This document shows positions 1-5,243 of a stretch of 5,243 nucleotides of DNA, in pieces (within the stretch, counting starts at the first letter, position 1; each line of letters starts with the position of its first letter). The notes below the pieces were generated by a model. The model had not been told where the DNA came from. It worked only from the letters and a program-made list of their open reading frames with translations, and made no database searches. The DNA is from Cyanobacteriota bacterium (GTDB lineage: Bacteria > Cyanobacteriota > Cyanobacteriia > SKYG9): the NCBI GenBank assembly GCA_025054735.1, contig JANWZG010000290.1, positions 1 to 5,243 on the forward strand, written 5' to 3'. The translations under genes and the position numbers were made by a program.

Positions 1-51
1 TGGTTTCAAACGTTTGAGAGCTGTTTACAGGCTGCTGTTATGATTGATTAA
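1..51 (+). CDS. possible 3' end of an upstream gene (partial)
   Basis: Reading frame 1 is open from the window edge to a TAA at 49-51 and would encode 16 residues ending in AAVMID. The stop overlaps the ribosome binding site of the next gene (TAAGGTGAG), the kind of spacing seen in co-transcribed genes. Frame 2 is also open, up to a TGA at 41-43, so the choice of frame is a guess. The peptide is too short to assign to a family. If real, this gene would lie 15 bases upstream of the next start codon and probably in the same operon. Confidence 0.3.
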   Translation, partial: WFQTFESCLQAAVMID

Positions 52-57
52 GGTGAG
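50..57 (+). promoter_or_regulatory. ribosome binding site of the 469-residue protein gene
   Basis: AAGGTGAG lies nine bases before the ATG at 67 and matches most of the anti-Shine-Dalgarno core. A second purine run, AAAGGG at 59-64, is only two bases from the ATG and is too close to act as the main site. This supports the ATG at 67 as the start. Confidence 0.55.
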
Positions 58-66
58 CAAAGGGTT

Positions 67-1476
67 ATGGCATCACAAAACCTTCTGGAATTAGCTAGGC
101 AGGGAAATCCTCAGGCTATTAATGCGTTTTTGGGTCGGATGCTCGAACCCAAGGGCATTACAGCTAAAACTGTGGTACAAGACGATCGCCTCCATCTGTT
201 GCTAGAGTCCAACCAGGCCCTTGATCAAGCTGTACTCGTACCGTTTGTGCATCAAGTGATTTCTAGGCTGGGAGCTACTCGGTTTAAGTCTTTGACAATT
301 TATGGCAAACAGCGCAATCAACAGGGGCAGCCATGGAGCCAAGTGATTAACTTGGCTGAGCCAGATTTGACTCCTTCAAGCACCCATCAAGAGCTAAATG
401 TTCCTTCGCCTCCTCCCGGTGCCCATCAAGAGCTGAATGTCCCTCCACCTCCTCCCATAGTGCCTACTAGATCAGCGTCGAGGGATAACGCTTCTGCTGT
501 GTCGCCCATCCCACCAGTTGCCAGTCCTCCAGACAGTGCTGATCAACCTCAGGTACCAGCACCTCCCCTAGATGTGCCGCAGCCTCAAATACTAGAGCCT
601 TTACGAGATGCTCCACAGTCTCAGGTGCCAGCACCTCCACCAGATGTTCCACAATCACCTGCTAGTGCTGCTACTTCAGCACTGACTCAGTCATTCGAGA
701 CTGCTGATGTTACAGTTGATGAGCTAACTGATATTCCCCCCCTTGCTCTGAACTGGGATAGCCAGCTAGATGATCAAACAGCAGCCGATTCTGCTCCTAC
801 TAACCCATTGCCACAGGTTTCCCCCCAAGCAACACCAACCTCAGAACCTGTAGCCGAGGATAATGTCTTGGAGGATGAACCTCAGATAGCTGAGGGAGAA
901 ATGCCGATCGCCCGGGCGATCGCGGTGGTTGGGTTGGCCCTAGCCCTAGTGGGAATTGTGCTCTTGCAAGGCCGCATGATATCGACCAAGGCTCGTACAA
1001 CGATTGATCAAGCGGATGCTCTCATTGCTAAAAGCAAGAAACCTGGAGATGTGGACGACATCAAGCGCCTACAGGGTGACATGAATACTGTCATCCAGGA
1101 GTTGCGGACAATTCCTGCAATTCCCTTCCTAGTGCCGGATGGAGTCACAGCGAGTGAGAAATTGGATATTCTGCAACAAGAGCAACGTAGACTGCAACAG
1201 CGTCTGAAGCAGGAAGATATGGCTACAAAGGTACTTGCTGTCGCTCAGCGCCATGCTCAAGAAGCATCTGATATGGTCAAAGTCTCTCCCAACAACCTGT
1301 CAGTTCTGAGGCAAGCGGAACAAAAGTGGGGACTAGCGATCGCCGAACTAGAGAAAGTTCCTAGCAGTACCAATGCCGGTCGAGAGGCTGCCCAAAAACT
1401 GCCTACTTACAAGACTAACTATGCTGAGGTCAAAAAACAAATTGCGGCGTTATCCCAACCTAGGACAAGACGCTAG
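67..1476 (+). CDS. cyanobacterial hypothetical membrane protein: N-terminal domain, Pro-rich repeat linker, one TM helix, helical C-terminus
   Basis: Function unknown. Four parts are visible. Residues 1-97 form a compact domain (LLELARQGNPQAI, then EPKGITAK, LLLES, GATRFKSLTIYGKQ and a PWSQ end). From memory I recognise this type at the start of many uncharacterised cyanobacterial proteins. Residues 98-278 are a low-complexity linker rich in Pro, Ala, Ser and Gln, acidic near its end, with tandem repeats at 106-131 and 160-195. Residues 282-301 are one hydrophobic membrane helix. Residues 305-465 are charged and helix-forming, with a Gln/Arg-rich coiled-coil-like stretch at 365-385 and a motif around W421 (WGLAIAELEKVP, then AAQKLPTYKTNY) resembling helical repeats in other cyanobacterial proteins. 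There is no N-terminal signal peptide, so the first domain is probably cytoplasmic. Basic residues just after the helix make its orientation uncertain. The ATG at 67 follows a good ribosome binding site. Reading frame certain, role unknown. Confidence 0.9.
   Translation: MASQNLLELARQGNPQAINAFLGRMLEPKGITAKTVVQDDRLHLLLESNQALDQAVLVPFVHQVISRLGATRFKSLTIYGKQRNQQGQPWSQVINLAEPDLTPSSTHQELNVPSPPPGAHQELNVPPPPPIVPTRSASRDNASAVSPIPPVASPPDSADQPQVPAPPLDVPQPQILEPLRDAPQSQVPAPPPDVPQSPASAATSALTQSFETADVTVDELTDIPPLALNWDSQLDDQTAADSAPTNPLPQVSPQATPTSEPVAEDNVLEDEPQIAEGEMPIARAIAVVGLALALVGIVLLQGRMISTKARTTIDQADALIAKSKKPGDVDDIKRLQGDMNTVIQELRTIPAIPFLVPDGVTASEKLDILQQEQRRLQQRLKQEDMATKVLAVAQRHAQEASDMVKVSPNNLSVLRQAEQKWGLAIAELEKVPSSTNAGREAAQKLPTYKTNYAEVKKQIAALSQPRTRR
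382..459 (+). repeat. 39-base tandem duplication in the linker
   Basis: Two adjacent 39-base units (382-420 and 421-459) differ at only a few positions, several of them silent. Each encodes 13 residues sharing HQELNVP followed by a run of prolines. The 39-base length keeps the reading frame. The near-identity at DNA level points to a recent in-frame duplication within the proline-rich linker. Confidence 0.85.
544..651 (+). repeat. three 36-base degenerate tandem repeats in the linker
   Basis: Three consecutive 36-base units (544-579, 580-615, 616-651) encode 12 residues each: QPQVPAPPLDVP, QPQILEPLRDAP and QSQVPAPPPDVP. A partial fourth unit begins with QSP. Units 1 and 3 are most alike at DNA level and unit 2 has drifted. 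The period differs from the 39-base repeat upstream, so the linker appears to have grown by at least two separate duplication events. Confidence 0.8.
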
Positions 1477-1642
1477 AGCTGGGTTGTAGGTAGTGCTGGA
1501 TGTAGTTCCCTAGGTTGATATTGCTATCTGTGAGACCTAAAACTATGCTATGGATTCAGTATCGCCTTGTTAGCCGCAGCCATTAACGCAGCACCTGATG
1601 ACTGCTCTGCCTCTGGGCGTGACGAACTATCAGTAACGGCTG
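1477..1642. other. convergent intergenic gap, no clear terminator
   Basis: This 166-base gap separates two genes that end toward each other. I see no GC-rich hairpin followed by a T run on either strand. The only notable structure is a 9-base inverted repeat, CAACCTAGG at 1456-1464 (inside the end of the upstream gene) and CCTAGGTTG at 1509-1517, with a 44-base loop and no T tract. No convincing open frame or RNA gene is present. Confidence 0.6.
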
Positions 1643-3730
1643 CTAAGCTGGCATAGAGGGTGTGCAAACAACAATGCCCCTACATAAGGATCGTCCCTGG
1701 GCTAATAACACCGAAATATCTCGCAGCAATTCGTCAGCATTGACAGGCTTGGTGAAATAGCGCTCGATTCCTAGCTGTCGCCCGCGCTCGCGATCGTCAA
1801 TCATCGACAGAATAATGATCGGAATACCAGCCGTGCTGGGGTTATATCTCAAAACAGCAGCCACATCAAAACCGCTGATTTGGGGTAGTATCACATCCAT
1901 AATGATTAAATCTGGCTTTTCAAGAGCAACCTGCTGAATGGCCTGTACACTGCTACCCGTCGTCAGTACGTTATAGCCCTGTGTCTCTAGCTGCTGTTTC
2001 AAGAGTTCACAGATGTTTGGATCATCATCTACGACCAATATTGTTTTTTGGGCTTTCTGGGTTGAAATTGGCATCATCACCGTAGGTGATACTGACTGCC
2101 CAGATGAGCAAGTGGTTGTCAAGGGTGCAATAGTATTTTCAGGCTGAGCCTGTGGAATTTGAGAAACTGGAGTGGCTAGTTGACGTTGTGCCAACGGCAG
2201 GGTGAAGGAAAACGTGCTACCTTTGCCGACAACACTGTTAACCCATATCTGGCCGCCATGATGCTTGATGATTTGATAACAGATAGATAACCCTAACCCT
2301 GTACCTTTGGGCTTGTTTGTCAACACATTGCCAACTTGCTTGAATTTATCAAAAACCTTGTCTTGATCCTCCGGAGCAATGCCAATGCCTGTGTCACTAA
2401 CGCTAATGCAGAGATATTCATTGTCAACCTTGGCAGCACAGCGAACTATGCCTTTAGGCGTAAACTTGACAGCGTTGGACAGCAAATTAATAATGACTTG
2501 AACGATACGATCGCGATCAACCTCAACAGTAGGCAACTGACTGGGTATGTCTAACTGAAACTCTAGGCCACTATCCATAAACAAGGGTTCTGTAGCCGCG
2601 ATCGCCTGATGCAACATGTCCAGTGGGTTCACTGGTACTAGGTTCCAAGTCACTTCTCCCGATTCCATCTTGGCGACATCCAACAAATCATTAATCAACG
2701 ATGTCAACCGCTCTGCTTCAGAAACGATGATGGTCGAGTTTGCTCTGATTTTGTTTAATACCTTCGTCAGTTTTTGATTGCCAGCTTGCCAACTCAGCAA
2801 CATGTCCTCCTCTAAGCGCTCTTTAATAATGGAGGCAAATCCTAGGATTGAGGTCAAAGGAGTACGCAACTCGTGGGATACGGTAGAGATAAAATCAGTT
2901 TTCATGCGATCAATCTCCCGTTCACGGGTTACATCTCGAATCAGCACAGCAGAACCAAGACACGTAGTCTGCTCAGATGCTTGCTTGAAAATTGCCCTAG
3001 CGACCGCTTGTCCAACTCGGCCATGGGCTAGCTCCACTTCAGCTGTAGTGACCGCACCAAGTTGTTGTTGTGCTTGGTGCAATAATTCAATTAACTTCTC
3101 AGGCAGCATATGACAGGAGGGCATTGGCATCTCTCCAGAACCAGAAGGTTCTGGTAGTTGATACATCTTTACCAAGGCTAGGTTAAGGCGAATAATGTTG
3201 CCATTTGTATCTGCCACCAGCAGGCCGTCGGCTAGGTTGTCTAAGATGGCATTAAGTCCTTGAGCATTGGCTAAAGAATCTTGTAGAGCCGCTTCTGTGC
3301 GCTTGCGCTCATTGACTTCTGCCTCTAGTTGTTGGTTAGCAAGCCGCAATGTTTCAGGGCTAGGTAGGGCCAAGGCCATAGGTATAAGCGGAACTAATAT
3401 AATCGCAGTAGACATGGAAACTAGGGCAGTAAACACCTTGACCACAGTTGATAGCCAATAGGTAGGGTGCCAAAGTGTCCATATATCCATAATGTGACCG
3501 GTACCACAGGCCACAATGAACAAGCCAAACAGGGCAAAGATCCAACTGAATGGCAAGTCTTTGCGCCGTTGAATAAAGATAATCAGCGTAATTGGAATCG
3601 AGAAATAGGCGACAGCGATCGCTGTATCTGATACGACATTAAGCCAGACTAACTCCGGTCGCCACAGATAGCAGTGACCGTGGGGCATAAACAAACTTGT
3701 ATCCAGCAGAGCATTCCAGAACGATACCAT
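1643..3730 (-). CDS. ethylene-receptor-like hybrid sensor histidine kinase (EBD-PAS-HisKA-HATPase_c-REC)
   Basis: Membrane sensor kinase that should autophosphorylate on His and pass phosphate to its own receiver. Residues 15-120 match the ETR1/SynEtr1 ethylene-binding domain. It starts with FMPHGHCYLW and has three membrane helices (about 28-52, 61-84, 92-118). D35, Y42, I72, C75 and H79 align with ETR1 D25, Y32, I62, C65 and H69, where Cys and His bind the copper that holds ethylene. A coiled coil follows (124-155), then a PAS domain (about 155-270). HisKA has H286 in SHELRTPL. HATPase_c has the N box (N415, N419), DTGIGI at 446-451, GTGLGL at 476-481 and GKGSTF near 502. A Gln/Pro/Thr/Ser-rich linker (513-560) leads to a receiver (562-677) with D568-D570, phospho-acceptor D612, S642 and K661. 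The start is fixed: an in-frame stop lies 18 bases upstream with no start codon between. No Shine-Dalgarno is evident. ETR1 has GAF where this protein has PAS. Ethylene binding is inferred from residues; the output is unknown. Confidence 0.95.
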   Translation of the reverse strand: MVSFWNALLDTSLFMPHGHCYLWRPELVWLNVVSDTAIAVAYFSIPITLIIFIQRRKDLPFSWIFALFGLFIVACGTGHIMDIWTLWHPTYWLSTVVKVFTALVSMSTAIILVPLIPMALALPSPETLRLANQQLEAEVNERKRTEAALQDSLANAQGLNAILDNLADGLLVADTNGNIIRLNLALVKMYQLPEPSGSGEMPMPSCHMLPEKLIELLHQAQQQLGAVTTAEVELAHGRVGQAVARAIFKQASEQTTCLGSAVLIRDVTREREIDRMKTDFISTVSHELRTPLTSILGFASIIKERLEEDMLLSWQAGNQKLTKVLNKIRANSTIIVSEAERLTSLINDLLDVAKMESGEVTWNLVPVNPLDMLHQAIAATEPLFMDSGLEFQLDIPSQLPTVEVDRDRIVQVIINLLSNAVKFTPKGIVRCAAKVDNEYLCISVSDTGIGIAPEDQDKVFDKFKQVGNVLTNKPKGTGLGLSICYQIIKHHGGQIWVNSVVGKGSTFSFTLPLAQRQLATPVSQIPQAQPENTIAPLTTTCSSGQSVSPTVMMPISTQKAQKTILVVDDDPNICELLKQQLETQGYNVLTTGSSVQAIQQVALEKPDLIIMDVILPQISGFDVAAVLRYNPSTAGIPIIILSMIDDRERGRQLGIERYFTKPVNADELLRDISVLLAQGRSLCRGIVVCTPSMPA

Positions 3731-3751
3731 AGGCTTGTGGTTGGGGTACTA

Positions 3752-3779
3752 GATATACGCATCCTAGGCAACTAAGTAA
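3752..3779 (-). promoter_or_regulatory. candidate promoter of the sensor kinase gene
   Basis: On the minus strand a TATATC box (3757-3752) lies 16 bases after a weak TTACTT box (3779-3774), about 20 bases before the kinase ATG. The -35 match is poor and the predicted leader would be very short, which fits the missing Shine-Dalgarno. A TA-rich block further out (around 3873-3886) is an alternative. Confidence 0.25.
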
Positions 3780-3872
3780 AAAACCAACATCAGTTGATCT
3801 ACTGAAAGTAGCCATGGTTCCTTGCCTGTAAACTAGCCCAGAATCTCTTGTGACACAGCTAAGTAATTGAAG

Positions 3873-3886
3873 GTATAAAATATTAC
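3873..3886. promoter_or_regulatory. NtcA-type palindrome GTA-N8-TAC
   Basis: GTA at 3873-3875 and TAC at 3884-3886 are separated by exactly eight A/T bases. This is the consensus of the cyanobacterial nitrogen regulator NtcA. On the plus strand a TAAGCT box (3911-3916), matching the TAN3T type of -10, starts 24 bases after the TAC; the usual distance is about 22. The site is 143 bases from the kinase start and 375 bases from the cysteine synthase start. A chance match in A/T-rich DNA is quite possible. Confidence 0.3.
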
Positions 3887-3944
3887 CATAATCATGTTAC
3901 GATGAGACTTTAAGCTCTTGCTACGAAGCGATAGGCTTCATCAC

Positions 3945-3973
3945 CTCTAGAGTTGTGTCGAGTGTTTCTAGAG
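3945..3973. repeat. inverted repeat around TCTAGA
   Basis: CTCTAG at 3945-3950 and CTAGAG at 3968-3973 are inverted copies. One further A-T pair inside gives a 7-base stem and a 15-base loop. No T run follows on either strand, so a terminator is unlikely. It could be a protein-binding site or part of a transcribed leader. Confidence 0.3.
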
Positions 3974-3996
3974 AACTGCCCTGGAAATTCATTGTT

Positions 3997-4020
3997 TCAT
4001 CCCTAGGGAGTAGGGTATGA
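3997..4020. repeat. small hairpin in the divergent spacer
   Basis: TCATCCCT at 3997-4004 can pair with AGGGTATGA at 4012-4020 (T4016 bulged), leaving a 7-base loop. That makes eight base pairs, three of them G-C. No T run follows, so this is not a standard terminator. It would matter mainly if the region is transcribed. Confidence 0.3.
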
Positions 4021-4100
4021 GCTGACTGAATTAGGGCAGCATCCCGTCTAGCCTAAGGTCGTAGCGCAGGTGAGGGAGCAGAGCAGAAAACTATGAACGA

Positions 4101-4132
4101 TTGATAAGGAGTGATTAAGCAGAATTTATATA
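4101..4132 (+). promoter_or_regulatory. alternative candidate promoter for cysteine synthase
   Basis: TTGATA at 4101-4106 is a five-of-six match to the -35 consensus. It is followed by an A/T-rich -10 region, TTTATA at 4125-4130 (18-base spacer) or TATATA at 4127-4132 (20-base spacer). The -35 is better than that of the downstream candidate but the -10 is worse. The leader would be about 125 bases. Confidence 0.3.
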
Positions 4133-4171
4133 GATTTAGATAACTACCAAAACTCTACCGATTTACCGTAG

Positions 4172-4177
4172 TATACT
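4172..4177 (+). promoter_or_regulatory. candidate -10 box (TATACT) of cysteine synthase
   Basis: TATACT is a five-of-six match to the bacterial -10 consensus and sits in the perfect palindrome AGTATACT (4170-4177). At the usual spacing upstream there is no good -35 (AAAACT), which would fit an activator-dependent promoter. Transcription starting just downstream would give a leader of roughly 80 bases containing the CATCAGTGATG palindrome near its 5' end. Confidence 0.35.
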
Positions 4178-4187
4178 GAAAGTCAAG

Positions 4188-4198
4188 CATCAGTGATG
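4188..4198. promoter_or_regulatory. 11-base palindrome just downstream of the -10 box
   Basis: CATCA-G-TGATG is a perfect inverted repeat centred at 4193, about where transcription from the TATACT box would begin. That position suits an operator, but I recognise no specific regulator. A related palindrome, ATCA-GT-TGAT, lies near the kinase promoter at 3789-3798. Confidence 0.3.
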
Positions 4199-4248
4199 TG
4201 TTACTACTGCAATTTGTTGCTGCAGACCTCAATTCTTCTCATTCCCCT

Positions 4249-4254
4249 AAGGAG
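4249..4254 (+). promoter_or_regulatory. ribosome binding site of cysteine synthase
   Basis: AAGGAG lies seven bases before the ATG at 4262. An earlier ATG at 4257 is too close to the site and its frame stops after 11 codons, so the ATG at 4262 is the start. Confidence 0.75.
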
Positions 4255-4261
4255 TTATGCT

Positions 4262-5243
4262 ATGCGCATCGCCAACAACATTACGGAGCTAATTGGAAAA
4301 ACTCCCCTAGTCAGACTACAGCAAATTCCTCAAGCCGAAGGGTGTGTGGCAGATGTGGTGGCAAAACTAGAGGGTTTTAACCCAGCAGCCTCAGTCAAGG
4401 ATCGGATCGGGATCAGCATGATTCAAGTAGCTGAAGATCAGGGCTTGATTCAACCAGGGAAAACGATTTTGGTAGAGCCGACCTCTGGCAACACGGGTAT
4501 TGCACTAGCAATGGTAGCTGCCGCCAAAGGTTATCAGTTAATCTTGACCATGCCAGAAACCATGAGTATGGAACGGCGGTTAATGCTGAAAGCCTATGGT
4601 GCGCAGTTGGAACTGACACCAGGGGCACAGGGAATGAAAGGGGCGATCGCCCGTGCGGAGGAAATTGTGAGGCAAGTCCCCAATGCCTTTATGCTGCAAC
4701 AGTTTGCTAATCCGGCCAACCCTAAGGTACACCGAGAAACTACTGCTGAAGAATTGTGGGCAGACACCGATGGCACTATCGATATTCTGATTGCTGGTGT
4801 AGGCACGGGTGGTACCATTACAGGAGTAGCCGAGGTGCTGAAGCAGCGCAAGCCAGGATTCCGGGCGATCGCGGTAGAACCAGAGGAAAGCCATGTGCTC
4901 TCTGGCGGACAACCAGGCCCCCATAAAATCCAGGGCATTGGTGCGGGGTTTGTGCCCTCCATTCTGAAGATGGAGCTAATTGATGAGGTAATCCAAGTCA
5001 ACAGCGACACCGCGATCGCCTACAGTCGCCGCCTTGCACGAGAAGAAGGCATATTATCAGGCATCTCTGCTGGTGCAGCCCTTGCTGCTGCGATTCAGGT
5101 TGCCAAGCGTCCTGAAAATGCTGGTAAGTTAGTGGTCTTCATCCAGCCCAGCTTTGGGGAACGCTATCTCACCAGTGCACTGTTCAAAGATTTACCTGAA
5201 GTAGAGGTGTTTCCAGTCAATGGTGCCAGCCCAGAGTTAGCTT
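4262..5243 (+). CDS. cysK: cysteine synthase A (O-acetylserine sulfhydrylase), 3' end cut by the window
   Basis: PLP enzyme of the cytoplasm that makes cysteine from O-acetylserine and sulfide, the last step of sulfate assimilation; in this family it can bind serine acetyltransferase CysE. The frame is open for 327 codons with no stop before the window end. Family members are usually about 310-330 residues, so only the last few residues should be missing. The PLP lysine is K46 in NPAASVKDR. The substrate loop TSGNTG is at 74-79, MPETMSMERR at 97-106 and QQFANPANP at 146-154. The PLP-phosphate loop GTGGT is at 181-185, GIGAGF at 225-230, and S269 in SGISAGAA should contact the pyridine nitrogen. 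The end reads IQPSFGERYLTSALF, where Salmonella CysK has PSSGERYLSTALF; I recall the Phe form from other cyanobacteria. All catalytic motifs are intact. A cysteine synthase B or cystathionine beta-synthase role is less likely from the motifs and length. It is transcribed divergently from the kinase. Confidence 0.95.
   Translation, partial: MRIANNITELIGKTPLVRLQQIPQAEGCVADVVAKLEGFNPAASVKDRIGISMIQVAEDQGLIQPGKTILVEPTSGNTGIALAMVAAAKGYQLILTMPETMSMERRLMLKAYGAQLELTPGAQGMKGAIARAEEIVRQVPNAFMLQQFANPANPKVHRETTAEELWADTDGTIDILIAGVGTGGTITGVAEVLKQRKPGFRAIAVEPEESHVLSGGQPGPHKIQGIGAGFVPSILKMELIDEVIQVNSDTAIAYSRRLAREEGILSGISAGAALAAAIQVAKRPENAGKLVVFIQPSFGERYLTSALFKDLPEVEVFPVNGASPELA

Larger units (their letters stand above)
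3731..4261. other. 531-base divergent intergenic region
   Basis: This spacer separates the minus-strand kinase start from the plus-strand cysteine synthase start, so it should hold both promoters. I find no open frame with a credible ribosome binding site. Visible structures are CTACT-GAA-AGTAG at 3799-3811, ATCA-GT-TGAT at 3789-3798, an NtcA-type palindrome at 3873-3886, an inverted repeat CTCTAG/CTAGAG at 3945-3973, a small hairpin at 3997-4020 and CATCA-G-TGATG at 4188-4198. The stretch 3900-4100 is long for a plain promoter and could hold an unannotated leader or small RNA, but I match it to no known RNA family. Confidence 0.6.

Noticed and set aside
467..658. 63-codon minus-strand open frame with a periodic protein sequence
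   Set aside because: Its periodicity is the antisense reading of the proline-rich tandem repeats in the gene on the other strand.
1456..1517. CAACCTAGG / CCTAGGTTG inverted repeat as a terminator between the convergent genes
   Set aside because: The loop is 44 bases, the first arm lies inside the coding sequence and no T run follows on either strand.
2838..2849. 12-base perfect palindrome AATCCTAGGATT
   Set aside because: It encodes the conserved SILGF stretch after the kinase phospho-acceptor histidine, so protein coding explains it. CCTAGG occurs five times in the window, somewhat more than expected, but without a pattern.
2778..3113. 111-codon plus-strand open frame within the kinase gene
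   Set aside because: It lies wholly opposite the PAS and HisKA coding region, has no ribosome binding site of note and no recognisable protein features.
3747..3759. GTA-CTAGATA-TAC as a second NtcA site
   Set aside because: The spacer is seven bases, not the required eight, and it overlaps the better-explained -10 region of the kinase.
3986..4066. Glutamine riboswitch-like start (TGTTTCATCC)
   Set aside because: The conserved core GACGGAAGTAGG and the 3' strand of the closing stem are absent, so pairing of the first helix fails.
4198..4380. 60-codon plus-strand open frame overlapping the cysK start
   Set aside because: It is out of frame with cysK, has no ribosome binding site, and its last two thirds simply re-read the conserved cysK N-terminus.
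4594..5010. 138-codon minus-strand open frame opposite cysteine synthase
   Set aside because: The plus-strand frame encodes conserved cysK motifs throughout this interval, so the antisense frame is a by-product of its codon use.

Overview
The window looks like chromosomal DNA from a cyanobacterium. The octamer GCGATCGC (HIP1), which is strongly over-represented in many cyanobacteria, occurs exactly seven times (starts 916, 1336, 2598, 3615, 4643, 4865, 5012), where chance predicts about 0.1. All seven copies lie inside genes. The protein types agree: an N-terminal domain I associate with cyanobacterial hypothetical proteins, and an ethylene-receptor-like hybrid histidine kinase of a kind known from cyanobacteria and plants. 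I cannot name the genus.

Layout: bases 1-51 may be the last codons of an upstream gene. Bases 67-1476 (+) encode a 469-residue membrane protein of unknown function. It has a small N-terminal domain, a long proline-rich linker carrying two different tandem repeats, one membrane helix and a helical C-terminal part. Bases 1477-1642 are a short convergent gap without a convincing terminator. Bases 1643-3730 (-) encode a 695-residue hybrid sensor kinase in the order ethylene-binding domain, PAS, HisKA, HATPase_c, receiver. Bases 3731-4261 are a 531-base divergent spacer. It holds the promoters of both flanking genes, an NtcA-type palindrome, small inverted repeats and a pair of short motifs found near both promoters. 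Bases 4262-5243 (+) encode cysteine synthase (O-acetylserine sulfhydrylase), almost complete but cut by the window end.

The three genes do not form one obvious pathway. The most interesting item is the kinase. It retains every position used for Cu(I)/ethylene binding in plant ETR1 (Asp, Tyr, Ile, Cys and His equivalents) and has complete kinase and receiver motifs. It has a PAS domain where ETR1 has GAF. Its divergent arrangement with cysteine synthase, plus the shared motifs in the spacer, leaves open a regulatory link, but nothing here proves one. I see no CRISPR array, tRNA, rRNA, insertion sequence or clearly new system.
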